Origin: DASZBX01 sp035943635
Lineage (GTDB): Bacteria; Actinomycetota; Actinomycetes; Streptomycetales; Catenulisporaceae
DNA: 64,000 nucleotides
Assembly (NCBI GenBank): GCA_035943635.1
Contig: DASZBX010000146.1
Coordinates: forward strand, 1 to 64,000
Direction of reading: 5' to 3'
Shown: positions 50,668 through 58,881 of the stretch, piece after piece
Layout of the letters: each line of letters starts with the position of its first letter
How positions within the stretch are numbered: the stretch's first letter is position 1
The notes under the pieces: model-generated
Databases searched by the model: none
What the model was told of the DNA's origin: nothing
Seen by the model: only the letters and a program-made list of their open reading frames with translations
Made by a program: the position numbers and the translations under genes

Positions 50668-51117
50668 GTGGCCGTTGTGAAAGGACCAGAGAACGCCTAC
50701 GCTCGGCCGGGCTTCCTGATCAAGCAGGCTCAGGCGGTGCTGCACGCCGAGATGGCCCGGGCGCTGGCGGCGCACGGGGTCACCTTGTCCCAGTACGCCG
50801 TGCTGACCGCGCTCGACCAGGAGCCGGGCCTGTCCAACGCGCAGCTGGCCCGGCGCGCGTTCATCACCCCACAGAGCATGAGCGAGAACCTGCGCGAACT
50901 CGAGCAGCACGCCTGGGTGGCCCGCCACCGCCACCCCGACCACGGCCGCATCCTGCAGGCCGAACTCACCGAACAGGGCCGCGAGCTGCTACGACACTGC
51001 GAGGCCGCCGTCACGCTGATCGAGGACCGCATGCTCGCCGACCTCGATCCCGACCAACGCCGCCACCTGGTCACCGCCCTGACCACCTGCATCGCCGCGC
51101 TGAGCCCGTCCCGCTGA
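50668..51117 (+). CDS. MarR-family transcriptional regulator
   Basis: A 149-residue winged-helix regulator. FLIKQAQAVLHAEMARALAAHGVTLSQYAVLTALDQEPGLSNAQLARRAFITPQSMSENLRELEQHAWVARHRHPDHGRILQAELTEQGRELLRH contains the MarR recognition helix and the D-x-R wing (DHGR). It likely represses the VOC gene and itself until a phenolic or electrophilic ligand binds. AAGGAAGG six bases before the GTG at 50668 sets the start; an upstream ATG at 50617 lies within the operator region. Confidence 0.88.
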   Translation: MAVVKGPENAYARPGFLIKQAQAVLHAEMARALAAHGVTLSQYAVLTALDQEPGLSNAQLARRAFITPQSMSENLRELEQHAWVARHRHPDHGRILQAELTEQGRELLRHCEAAVTLIEDRMLADLDPDQRRHLVTALTTCIAALSPSR

Positions 51118-51206
51118 AAATCCGGCCGCACCGCTTGACCAGCGCCGCAGGATACGATGACGCCGCGCCGACCCGAACCCGGCGCCGCGAGCGAGAGAAG
51201 AGACGC

Positions 51207-52448
51207 ATGACGACCGGGCCGACCGCGATCCTGCTGCACAACGCGCGCCTGGTCGGCCGGGCCGGGGTGGCCGAAGGCGGCTGGCTGGCCGTGCGCGAGG
51301 GCCGGATCGCGATGGTCGGCGGACCGGGCGTGCCGGTGCCGGACGCGTCCGCCCTGTCCGCCGGCCCCGATGCCGTCGAGCAACTCGATCTCGGCGGACG
51401 CTTCGTGCTCCCGGGCTTCGTCGACATCCACACGCACGGCGGCGCCGGGGCCTCGCTGGCCGACCCGGATCCCGCGCAGGCGCGGATCGCCGCCGACCAC
51501 CACCTGAGCCAGGGCACGACCACGCTCCTCGGCTCGACCGTGACCGGCCCGCTGGGCGAACTCGAACAGCAGCTGCCGTTCCTGGCCGGCCTGGTCGAAG
51601 CGGGCGTGCTGGCCGGGATCCACCTGGAGGGCCCGTTCATCGCCGCCGCCCGCTGCGGCGCGCACGAGCCGACGCTCCTGCGCGCGCCCGAGCCCGCGGT
51701 GCTCGCCCGCCTGCTCGACCTCGGGCGCGGCACGATCCGGATGGTGACCCTCGCGCCGGAACTCGACCACGCGATAGCGGCGGTCGAGCTGCTCGCCGAG
51801 CGTGGCGTGATCGCGGCCTTCGGGCACACGGATGCGACGTACGCCCAGACCAGCGCCGCCATCGACGCGGGCGCCCGGGTGGCCACCCACTCGTTCAACG
51901 GCATGCGCCCGGTGCACCACCGCGAGCCGGGCCCGATGATCGCCGCGCTGGAACGCGACGAGGTGTTCCTCGAAGTGGTCAACGACGGCGTGCACGTGCA
52001 CCCGGCCGTGGTCCGTCACCTGTTCAGCTCAGCCGGAGCCGATCGCGTCACCCTGATCAGTGACGCGATGTCCGCCGCCGGGGCGCCGGACGGCCGCTAC
52101 CGGCTCGGCCCGATGACCGTGGACGTGGCCGGCGGCGTCGCGCGAGTGGTCCACGCGGCCGAGGGCGGCGGCGAGGAGGAGATCGGCGGCATCGCCGGTT
52201 CCACGATCACCCTCGGCCACGCGGTGCGCAACGCCGTGCGGGAGGTCGGACTCACGATCGAGCAGGCCTCTACCGCCGCCTCGCTGACCCCGGCCCGCGC
52301 GCTCGGTTTGGCCGGCCGGATCGGCTCGCTCGGCCCCGGCAAGGACGCCGACCTGGTCGTTCTCGATCCGGACCTCGCCACGGTCGGCGTCATGTGCAAG
52401 GGCGTATGGGCGGTCGGACCCGGAGAGCTTCGCGCGATCAGGCCCTGA
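51207..52448 (+). CDS. nagA: N-acetylglucosamine-6-phosphate deacetylase
   Basis: A 413-residue amidohydrolase-fold enzyme. The metal motif is FVDIHTHGGAGAS. HLEGPFIAAARCGAHEP follows, with the Glu metal ligand, then AAFGHTDATYAQ and ATHSFNGMRPVHHREPG (His ligands), and TLISDAMSAAGAPDGRY with the catalytic Asp. It removes acetate from GlcNAc-6-P in chitin and peptidoglycan sugar recycling. GAGAGAAG precedes the ATG at 51207. It converges with the DeoR-type regulator, sharing 11 bases at the stops. Confidence 0.9.
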   Translation: MTTGPTAILLHNARLVGRAGVAEGGWLAVREGRIAMVGGPGVPVPDASALSAGPDAVEQLDLGGRFVLPGFVDIHTHGGAGASLADPDPAQARIAADHHLSQGTTTLLGSTVTGPLGELEQQLPFLAGLVEAGVLAGIHLEGPFIAAARCGAHEPTLLRAPEPAVLARLLDLGRGTIRMVTLAPELDHAIAAVELLAERGVIAAFGHTDATYAQTSAAIDAGARVATHSFNGMRPVHHREPGPMIAALERDEVFLEVVNDGVHVHPAVVRHLFSSAGADRVTLISDAMSAAGAPDGRYRLGPMTVDVAGGVARVVHAAEGGGEEEIGGIAGSTITLGHAVRNAVREVGLTIEQASTAASLTPARALGLAGRIGSLGPGKDADLVVLDPDLATVGVMCKGVWAVGPGELRAIRP

Positions 52449-53223
52449 TGACCTTGATCCCGGCCGCCTCGAACTGCTCCACCGACTCGTCGCTCGCGCC
52501 CGTATCCGTGATCAGGATGTTGATCTCGGAGATCGGGCAGATCCGGGCGAAGGCGCGCTGGTCGAGTTTGCTGGAGTCGGCCGCCACCACCACCTGCTTG
52601 GCCCGGCTGGCCATCAGCTGGTTGATCGTCGCCTCGCCCTCGTGGTGCGCGCTGGCGCCGAGCTCCACGTTCACCGCGTCCACGCCGAGCACCACGATGT
52701 CCAGGGCCAGCTGGTCCAGGATCCCCCGGGCCAGCGGGCCGATCAGCTCATAGGACTGCGGCCGGGCCACTCCCCCGGTCACCACGATCTTCACGTGCTG
52801 GCGCACGGTCAGCTCGCTGGCGATGTTCAGCGCGTTGGTGACCAGCGTGATCTGGCCGCCGGAGCCCTTGGCGTGCAGGTCGGCCCGGGTGGCCAGGGCG
52901 CGGGCCACCTCGGTGGTGGTGGTCCCGCCGTTGAGCCCGACCACCGCGCCGATCGGGACCAGGGCCGCGGCGGCCACCCCGATCCGCTCCTTCTCCCGGG
53001 CGTGCCGGGCGGTCTTGTACCGCAGCGGCAAGTCGTACGCGGTGGCGTTGGCGACCGCGCCGCCGTGGGTGCGGGTGAGCAGCTGCTGCCCGGCCAGGTG
53101 GTCCAGGTCCCGCCGGATCGTCGCGGCCGAGGCCTCGAAGTGCGCCGCGACCTCGTCCACGTCCAGTTTCCCGTCCCGGGCGAGCAGTTCGAGGATCGCG
53201 TTGAGCCGCTCGTATCTGGTCAC
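52438..53223 (-). CDS. DeoR-family sugar-phosphate-responsive repressor
   Basis: A 261-residue regulator with an N-terminal DeoR HTH (RYERLNAILELLARDGKLDVDEVAAHFEASAATIRRDLDHLAGQQLLTRTHGGAV) and a C-terminal sugar-phosphate isomerase-like sensor domain (GLNGGTTTTEVARAL, VTNALNIASEL, VVTGGVARPQSYELIGPLA, VLGVDAVN, KQVVVAADSSKLDQRAFA). It probably responds to a phosphorylated (amino) sugar and controls the nagA/aldolase functions. GGAGAG precedes the GTG start at 53223. Confidence 0.88.
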   Translation of the reverse strand: MTRYERLNAILELLARDGKLDVDEVAAHFEASAATIRRDLDHLAGQQLLTRTHGGAVANATAYDLPLRYKTARHAREKERIGVAAAALVPIGAVVGLNGGTTTTEVARALATRADLHAKGSGGQITLVTNALNIASELTVRQHVKIVVTGGVARPQSYELIGPLARGILDQLALDIVVLGVDAVNVELGASAHHEGEATINQLMASRAKQVVVAADSSKLDQRAFARICPISEINILITDTGASDESVEQFEAAGIKVIRA

Positions 53224-53413
53224 ATCTGCTCTCCGGTCCGCTCGACGGGTCCGCAGCCGCGGCCGGCACTGCTGGCTACCTGCTGGTTGCTGCACTTTCC
53301 CCATGATATTCAATCACATTCGTGCGCAGCGTCCGCGCCGCACCTCGATCTTTCGCCGCCGCGGGGGTAGATAATTAGCATAGGTAAGGAGATTTTCCCG
53401 AAGGAGTCGGCTG

Positions 53414-54805
53414 ATGGTCACGGACGAAAGAAGAGGAACGGTCGGACGGGAGCGCGGCGGCACGGTCGCTTCGGCCTTCGCACCGCTGCTGGACACGGTG
53501 TTCGCCGGGCCGCCGCCGGTCCGGTTCGAGTTCTGGGACGGCAGCGGCGTCGGCGCCCGGTCCGACGGCGACGCCGGCGGCGCAGGCGCCGGCGCCGCGG
53601 CGAGTCCCGGGGGCGGCACCGGCGGCGACCCCGCGCTCGACCCCGGATCCGGCAACGCGATCCGGATCCGGTCCAAGGACGCGCTGCGCCGCCTGATCTG
53701 GTCCCCCGGCGAACTCGGCCTCGGCCGGGCCTTCGTGGCCGGCGAGCTGGACCTGGACGGCGACGTGTTCGCCGTGCTCGGCGCCCTGCGCGACGCGGCC
53801 GCCAACAACCCGGACCTCGGCCCGGGCGTGGCGGTGTCCGCGCTGCGGGTCGCCGCCCGGATGGGCACGCTCGGCCGCCCGCTGCCGCCCCCGCCGGAGG
53901 AGGCCAGGCCGCGCGGGCGGCGCCACTCGAAGCACCGCGACTCGGACGCGATCAGCCACCACTACGACGTCGGCAACGACTTCTACCGATTGTTCCTGGG
54001 CCCGAGCATGACGTACTCCTGCGCCCGGTTCGTCGACCCGGCCAACACCCTGGAACAGGCCCAGTCCGACAAGTGCGAGCTGATCAGCCGCAAACTCGGC
54101 CTGCAGGACCGGCCCGGCCAGCGTCTGCTGGACATCGGCTGCGGCTGGGGAACGATGGCCCTGCACGCGGCCGCCAAGCACGGCGCGCAGGTCGTGGGCG
54201 TGACCATCAGCCGCGAACAGGCCGACGCGGCCCGGGAACGGGTCGCCGCCGCGGGACTGTCCGACCAGGTGGAGATCCGGCTGCAGGACTACCGCGACCT
54301 GTCCGGCGAGACCTTCGACGCGGTCTCCTCGATCGGCATGTTCGAACACGTCGGCACCGCCCGGGTGGCCGAGTACTTCACCACGATCAAGTCCCTGCTG
54401 CGCCCGCAGGGCCGGCTGCTCAACCACGCGATCTCCTCGATCGGCGGCTCGGTGATGAGCCCGCGGTCGTTCATCGCCCGCTACGTCTTCCCCGACGGCG
54501 AGCTGATCGACGTCGGCGAGGTGGTCCTCGCGATGGAACGCGCCGGTTTCGAGGTCCGCGACGTCGAATCCCTGCGCGAGCACTACGCGCTGACCCTGCG
54601 CGCCTGGGTGCGCAACCTCGAGTCGCAGTGGTCCGAGGCCGTGGCCCTGGTCGGCGAGCCGCGCGCCCGCATCTGGCGCCTGTACATGGCCGCCTCCGCC
54701 CTGGGTTTCGAGGACGGCGGCATCGGCATCCACCAGGTCCTCGGCGTCGTGCCGGACAAGGCCGGCGGGTCGGGGATGCCCCGGACCCGGGTGGACTGGA
54801 AGTAG
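53414..54805 (+). CDS. Cyclopropane-fatty-acyl-phospholipid synthase family methyltransferase
   Basis: A 463-residue protein. The N-terminal about 150 residues bear the lipid-binding/dimer domain of long CFA synthases (RIRSKDALRRLIWSPGELGLGRAFVAGELDLDGDVFAVL). The C-terminal domain is the SAM methyltransferase: AISHHYDVGNDFYRLFLGPSMTYSCARF, RLLDIGCGWGTMALHAAAKHGAQVVGVTISREQ, and SSIGMFEHVGTARVAEYF, with conserved Glu/His for bicarbonate binding. It adds a methylene or methyl group to unsaturated membrane lipids. A Gly/Ala-rich insertion lies at about residues 48-80. AAGGAG precedes the ATG. It is divergent from the DeoR gene. Confidence 0.88.
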   Translation: MVTDERRGTVGRERGGTVASAFAPLLDTVFAGPPPVRFEFWDGSGVGARSDGDAGGAGAGAAASPGGGTGGDPALDPGSGNAIRIRSKDALRRLIWSPGELGLGRAFVAGELDLDGDVFAVLGALRDAAANNPDLGPGVAVSALRVAARMGTLGRPLPPPPEEARPRGRRHSKHRDSDAISHHYDVGNDFYRLFLGPSMTYSCARFVDPANTLEQAQSDKCELISRKLGLQDRPGQRLLDIGCGWGTMALHAAAKHGAQVVGVTISREQADAARERVAAAGLSDQVEIRLQDYRDLSGETFDAVSSIGMFEHVGTARVAEYFTTIKSLLRPQGRLLNHAISSIGGSVMSPRSFIARYVFPDGELIDVGEVVLAMERAGFEVRDVESLREHYALTLRAWVRNLESQWSEAVALVGEPRARIWRLYMAASALGFEDGGIGIHQVLGVVPDKAGGSGMPRTRVDWK

Positions 54806-54916
54806 GTGCGGCGGTCGACTCGGGCCCGGGACATGCCGGGTCCGGGTCGACCGGTCTGGCAGCAAGGCGGTCGACCAACCCGCGCGGACGCACCGAATCG
54901 GGAGGACCATGGCCCT

Positions 54917-55183
54917 ATGAAGCTCAAACTCGACCTGCATGACATCTACAACCGCGGCGCTGACATCGATCGGGCGTTGCGCGGGATCATCGATGAGGCG
55001 ATTGCGAAGAAGGCGCCGTTGGTCGAGATCATTCCGGGCAAGGGCAGCGGGGCTTTGAAGAAGCATGTGTTGAAGTTCCTCGACCAGAAGGAGATCAAGG
55101 CGCTGTACCACCGGGTGGAGAAGGATTCGGACAACTTCGGGCGGGTGTTCGTCCATTTCAAGTGGAAGTCGCCTGGCAGGTAG
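54917..55183 (+). CDS. Stand-alone Smr-domain protein
   Basis: An 88-residue protein consisting of one Smr (MutS2 C-terminal-like) domain: LKLDLHDIYNRGADIDRALRGIIDEAIAKKAPLVEIIPGKGSGALKKHVLKFL. It has LDLH and the IIPGKGSGxLKxxV nuclease/ribosome-binding loop (family: xHGxGxG). Smr domains nick nucleic acids or act on collided ribosomes. GGGAGG lies 11-12 bases before this ATG but at ideal distance from an ATG at 54909 that opens a 3-codon ORF (ATG-GCC-CTA-TGA) overlapping this start. Codon use is less GC-biased than its neighbours. Confidence 0.8.
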   Translation: MKLKLDLHDIYNRGADIDRALRGIIDEAIAKKAPLVEIIPGKGSGALKKHVLKFLDQKEIKALYHRVEKDSDNFGRVFVHFKWKSPGR

Positions 55184-55283
55184 GAATAGGTAGAAATAGT
55201 AGGCAATCGCGGCGGCGCATAGTGGGCGGCGACGTCGGGAGCGTCACGTGGCGCACGAACGCGGGCGTGCGTAACGTGGCGGC

Positions 55284-56249
55284 ATGAGCAATCTGGACGT
55301 GCATCCGGCGCCGACCGAGTGTGGCGGGCGCGAGGGGGTCGGGGCGGAGCCGGTGCGTGAGCTGCTGACCGGCAAGGTGGTGCAGCTCGGCGAGGGAACC
55401 GAGGTGCGCCGGCTGCTGCCGAGTCTCGGGCGCAGGATGGTCGGGGCCTGGTGCTTCGTGGACCACTACGGCCCGGACGACATCGCCGACCAGCCGGGCA
55501 TGCAGGTCCCGCCGCATCCGCACACCGGGTTGCAGACGGTCAGCTGGTTGCACGCGGGCGAGGTGCTGCACCGGGACAGCCTCGGCAGTGTGGCGACGTT
55601 GCGGCCGCGCGAGCTCGGGTTGATGACGGCCGGTGCGGCCATCGCGCACTCCGAGCAGTCCCCGGCGAACCATCCGGCGGTGCTGCACGGCGCGCAGCTG
55701 TGGGTCGCGTTGCCCGATCAGCACCGGCACACGGCGGCCGCGTTCGAGCATCACCCGCAGCTGCCGTCGGTCACGGCCGCAGGCCTGCGCGGCACGGTGA
55801 TCCTGGGCGAGTTGGCGGGGGTGGCGTCGCCCGGCCGGACGTTCTCGCCGATCGTCGGCGCCGATCTGGCGTTGAGCGCGGGCACGGAACTCGAGCTGCC
55901 GGTGGAACGGGACTTCGAGTACGCGGTGCTGGGCATGTCGGGGGCCGCCTCGGTGGACGGGGTCCCGGTCGAGCCGGGGGCGATGCTCTATCTCGGCTGC
56001 GGGCGGACGGGTCTGCGGCTGCGCGCGGACGTGGCCGGCGAGGTGATGCTGCTGGGCGGCGAGCCGTTCGAGGAGAAGATCGTGATGTGGTGGAACTTCG
56101 TCGGCCGGACGGGGGCGGAGATCGGCGAGTTCCGGGCGGCGTGGCAGGCCGGGGAACGGTTCGGCGCCGTGGCCGGGTACGGCGGCGACCGCCTGCTCGC
56201 GCCCTCGCTCCCGGCCACGCCGCTCAAGGCCCGCGGCCGGGAACGCTGA
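55284..56249 (+). CDS. Pirin family protein
   Basis: A 321-residue bicupin. The N-terminal cupin carries the pirin metal site (PPHPHTGLQTVSWLHAGEVLHRDSLGS: three His and Glu), preceded by LGRRMVGAWCFVDHYGPDD and followed by LMTAGAAIAHSEQSP. The C-terminal cupin includes EEKIVMWWNFVGRTGAEI. Pirins bind Fe and serve as redox-responsive coregulators or quercetinase-like dioxygenases; the specific role here is unknown. It is single-copy in the window and preceded by 100 bases of spacer. Confidence 0.88.
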   Translation: MSNLDVHPAPTECGGREGVGAEPVRELLTGKVVQLGEGTEVRRLLPSLGRRMVGAWCFVDHYGPDDIADQPGMQVPPHPHTGLQTVSWLHAGEVLHRDSLGSVATLRPRELGLMTAGAAIAHSEQSPANHPAVLHGAQLWVALPDQHRHTAAAFEHHPQLPSVTAAGLRGTVILGELAGVASPGRTFSPIVGADLALSAGTELELPVERDFEYAVLGMSGAASVDGVPVEPGAMLYLGCGRTGLRLRADVAGEVMLLGGEPFEEKIVMWWNFVGRTGAEIGEFRAAWQAGERFGAVAGYGGDRLLAPSLPATPLKARGRER

Positions 56250-56250
56250 A

Positions 56251-56283
56251 CCGGGCGGGTGCCGGGCGGGTGCCGGGCGGGTG
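56251..56283. repeat. Three tandem copies of CCGGGCGGGTG
   Basis: An 11-base unit repeated three times in the spacer after the pirin gene. Probably replication slippage. Confidence 0.8.
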
Positions 56284-56288
56284 CCGGG

Positions 56289-56747
56289 CTACTCCTCGCC
56301 GACGTCTTCGTTCCACACGTCCGGGCGCTCCCGGATGAAGGTGCTCATCAGGTCGACGCACTCGGGGTCGTCGAGCAGCACGACCTCGACGCCGTTCTCG
56401 GCCAGCCAAGCGTGCTGGCCGGCGAAGGTGCGGTCCTCGCCGACGATCAGGCGGCCGATGCCGAACTGGCGGACCAGGCCCGCGCAGTACCAGCACGGCG
56501 AGAGCGTGGTGGCCAGGGTGGTGCGGCGGTAGGAGCGCTGGCGGCCGGCGGCGCGGAAGGCAGAGGTCTCGCCGTGCACGGACGGGTCGTCGTCCTGGAC
56601 CCGGCGGTTGCGGCCGCGGCCGAGCAGTGCGCCGTCCGGGCCGAACAGGGCGCCGCCGACCGGCACTCCGCCCTCGGCCGCGCCGGCGCGGGCCTCCTGG
56701 ACGGCGATCTCGAGCATCGCCGCCGGGGTGAGATAAGCAGTGGACAT
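56289..56747 (-). CDS. Cytosine deaminase-type nucleoside deaminase (yeast FCY1-like)
   Basis: A 152-residue zinc deaminase. PSVHGETSAFRAAG gives the HxE motif and TTLSPCWYCAGLV the PCxxC motif. The C-terminal half, RLIVGEDRTFAGQHAWLAENGVEVVLLDDPECVDLMSTFIRERPDVWNEDVGEE, strikingly follows yeast cytosine deaminase (family ending WNEDIGE) rather than tRNA adenosine deaminases. It would convert cytosine to uracil in pyrimidine salvage. The ATG at 56747 lacks a strong ribosome-binding site. Confidence 0.82.
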   Translation of the reverse strand: MSTAYLTPAAMLEIAVQEARAGAAEGGVPVGGALFGPDGALLGRGRNRRVQDDDPSVHGETSAFRAAGRQRSYRRTTLATTLSPCWYCAGLVRQFGIGRLIVGEDRTFAGQHAWLAENGVEVVLLDDPECVDLMSTFIRERPDVWNEDVGEE

Positions 56748-56816
56748 GCGCCGACGATAGCGCAGGGCGCGGCGCCGGGCCGGTCCGGACGGACCGGCCC
56801 GCGCCGGGCGGCCCCG

Positions 56817-57095
56817 CTACTCGACGGTGACGCCCTTCCAGAACGCCAGGTGGTCCTTGATCTCGGCGGCCGCGTCCTTCGGCTCCGGGTAGTACCAGGC
56901 CGCGTCGGGGTTGGGCAGGTCGCCGACCTGCACGGTCAGGTAGCTGGCGGTGCCCTTCCAGGGGCAGACGGTGTGGGTCTGGCTCTCCTTGAAGAACTCC
57001 CGGTTCACCGACTCCGGCGGGAAGTAGTGGTTGTTCTCGACGACCACGGTCTTGTCGGACTCGGCGAGTACCACGCCGTTCCAGATTGCGCGCAT
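56817..57095 (-). CDS. DUF427 protein
   Basis: A 92-residue protein of the DUF427 family: MRAIWNGVVLAESDKTVVVENNHYFPPESVNREFFKESQTHTVCPWKGTASYLTVQVGD, then AAWYYPEPKDAAAEIKDHLAFWKGVTVE. The A-W-NG-xxAes, vEgn-YFPP, CPwKG-A-Yy and aWyYp-P blocks are diagnostic. The family forms a small beta-sheet cavity of unknown ligand. AGAGGA six bases before the ATG. It is upstream of the deaminase on the same strand. Confidence 0.9.
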   Translation of the reverse strand: MRAIWNGVVLAESDKTVVVENNHYFPPESVNREFFKESQTHTVCPWKGTASYLTVQVGDLPNPDAAWYYPEPKDAAAEIKDHLAFWKGVTVE

Positions 57096-57265
57096 GATCC
57101 GTCCTCTGTTGCGTCGGCCCGATCGGGGTCGGGCTGCCGGTGATCACGGTGAGACTGTGGCCAGTATACGTTCCGTCCCCGGTCCGGGCCGGTCGGCGGA
57201 GGGTCGCCTGTGGATAAGTCCGGACGAGTTCCGGCCCCGGCTCACACCCCGGCTCACACCCCGGC

Positions 57266-57904
57266 TCAGGCCGGTCCGGCGAGCCGGTCGATCTCGGCCT
57301 TGATGTTCCGGCGGGCGGCGTCCTCGAACAGGTCCCGTCCGGCGCCGGTCCGGAAGATCGCGGGGCGGTCGAGGATGGTGCGCAGCACGGCCGTGCGGCC
57401 GGGGCGGAACTGGTCGTCGGGGTACACCCGGTACTCCTCGCGGACCTGGGCGCAGTAGCGCAGGTAGTCGTCCGGGTCGGCGCCGAGGATGGCCAGGTCG
57501 GCGTCGCACAGGATCTGTCCGTTGACGTGCCGGGTGTCGGGCCGGTGGTCGGCGGTGACCCGGACCAGGCGGCCGGTCTCGGTGATCAGGGCCGGGTCCG
57601 CGTGCATGGCCTTGAGCACGTTCTCGGCCAGGCGGGCGCTGCGTTCCTCGTTGGACAGCGGCGAGTCGGCGGCGATGTCGTAGACCACGTCGTGGAACCA
57701 GGCCGCGTACCGGACCGCGTCCGGGTCGGGGGCCGCCTCGCCGAGCCGGTCGAGCGTGCCCAGGATGTGCCGCAGGTGCTCGGTGGTGTGGTAGTGCCGG
57801 TGGTTCTCCTGGTAGCGGGCGATCAGGTCGCGCCCGTACTGTGCGTTGTCCGGACCGGCGAGCCGGATCCAGTCCGCGAGCAGCGAATCGGCTTTCTGGT
57901 CCAT
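57266..57904 (-). CDS. HD-superfamily metal-dependent phosphohydrolase
   Basis: A 212-residue protein of the predicted HD hydrolase group (COG4339). RYQENHRHYHTTEHLRHILGTLDRL, AAWFHDVVYDIAADSPLSNEERSARLAENVL, TADHRPDTRHVNGQILCDADLAILGADPDDYLRY and REEYRVYPDDQFRPGRTAVLRTILDRPAIF provide the His/Asp metal ligands (H...HD...D). It probably cleaves a nucleotide phosphate ester; substrate unknown. AGGAGGAGG precedes the ATG at 57904. Confidence 0.88.
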   Translation of the reverse strand: MDQKADSLLADWIRLAGPDNAQYGRDLIARYQENHRHYHTTEHLRHILGTLDRLGEAAPDPDAVRYAAWFHDVVYDIAADSPLSNEERSARLAENVLKAMHADPALITETGRLVRVTADHRPDTRHVNGQILCDADLAILGADPDDYLRYCAQVREEYRVYPDDQFRPGRTAVLRTILDRPAIFRTGAGRDLFEDAARRNIKAEIDRLAGPA

Positions 57905-58028
57905 CGGCGGCCTCCTCCTGGGCACCCGCGCGCCGGCCGGGTCGCCGAGCGGACGGCCCAGTTTGGCACTTCGGCGCCGACAATGACGGCCCGCCGCGGG
58001 CAGCGTCGGCCACAGGTGCCCGGCAATC

Positions 58029-58074
58029 GTCAACGAAGGGTTGACGAATCTAGAATCGTCAACCTACAGTTGAC
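58029..58074 (+). promoter_or_regulatory. Twin operators GTCAAC-N5-GTTGAC over the promoter of the Clp_N gene
   Basis: Two identical inverted repeats (58029-58045 and 58058-58074) are 29 bases apart. TTGACG (58041-58046) and TACAGT (58065-58070), 18 bases apart, form a promoter whose -10 lies in the second repeat. The start codon at 58077 would make a nearly leaderless mRNA. The arrangement predicts tight repression. Confidence 0.7.
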
Positions 58075-58076
58075 TC

Positions 58077-58868
58077 ATGACCGAAACCCCGGTATCCCTG
58101 GACAAACTCATCGCTTTCGTGAAAAACCTCAGCCCCGAGGGCGGGCCGTTGGAGAACCTCTCCGACGCGGTCGCCGTGGGCAGCGAGGTCAACGAGGTCT
58201 CGGACTCGCTGATCGGCCACTTCGTCGACCGGGCGCGCAGTTCGGGCGCCTCGTGGAGCGAGATCGGCGCGAGCATGGGCGTGACCAAGCAGGCCGCCCA
58301 GAAGCGCTTCGTGATCAAGTGGGGGGACGACAACCCGATGGTCGCCGGGCGGCGCTTCTCCCGGTTCTCCCGGTTCACCCCGCGGGCCCGGCACTGCGTG
58401 GCCGAGGCGCTGGCCGCGGCCCGGGCCGCCGGGGCCGAGTCCGTCGAGGTCGAGCACCTGGTGGCCGGCCTGACCGCCGAGCCGCTGGGCCTGGCCGCGG
58501 TGGTGATGCACCAGGCCGGGGCGACCGACGAGCAGGTACGGGCCGTGTTCCTGCCGCCCGGCACGGTGTTCACGCCGAGCAGCGCGGGCACCGCGGGCAC
58601 CGCGGGCACCGACACCGACACCGACACCGACACCGAGATCGACCACATCCCGTTCTCCGAGGACGCCAAGTCCGCGCTGGTGGCGACCCTGCACGCGGCC
58701 CTGAACCTCGGGCACAACTACATCGGCACCGAGCACATCCTGCTCGGCGTGCTGCACCTGGCCGGGCCCGCGGCCGAGAAGCTGGCCGACCTCGGGGTCA
58801 CCCCCGAGTTCACCCACGAGAGCCTCGCCGCCCAGTTCGCGAAGATCCAGGCGGCGAAGCAGAGCTAA
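58077..58868 (+). CDS. HTH plus Clp N-terminal domain protein (no ATPase)
   Basis: A 263-residue protein. Residues about 20-85 form an HTH-like region (VNEVSDSLIGHFVDRARSSGASWSEIGASMGVTKQAAQKRFVIKW). Residues about 95-260 contain two Clp_N repeats (FTPRARHCVAEALAAARAAGAESVEVEHLVAGL and FSEDAKSALVATLHAALNLGHNYIGTEHILLGVLHLAGPAAEKLADLGV), split by a Gly-Thr/Asp-Thr repeat linker. There is no AAA+ domain. Such actinobacterial proteins may be transcription factors that borrow the Clp adaptor- or substrate-binding fold. Twin operators at its start suggest it represses itself. Confidence 0.85.
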   Translation: MTETPVSLDKLIAFVKNLSPEGGPLENLSDAVAVGSEVNEVSDSLIGHFVDRARSSGASWSEIGASMGVTKQAAQKRFVIKWGDDNPMVAGRRFSRFSRFTPRARHCVAEALAAARAAGAESVEVEHLVAGLTAEPLGLAAVVMHQAGATDEQVRAVFLPPGTVFTPSSAGTAGTAGTDTDTDTDTEIDHIPFSEDAKSALVATLHAALNLGHNYIGTEHILLGVLHLAGPAAEKLADLGVTPEFTHESLAAQFAKIQAAKQS

Positions 58869-58881
58869 ACCCGCGGCGCGG

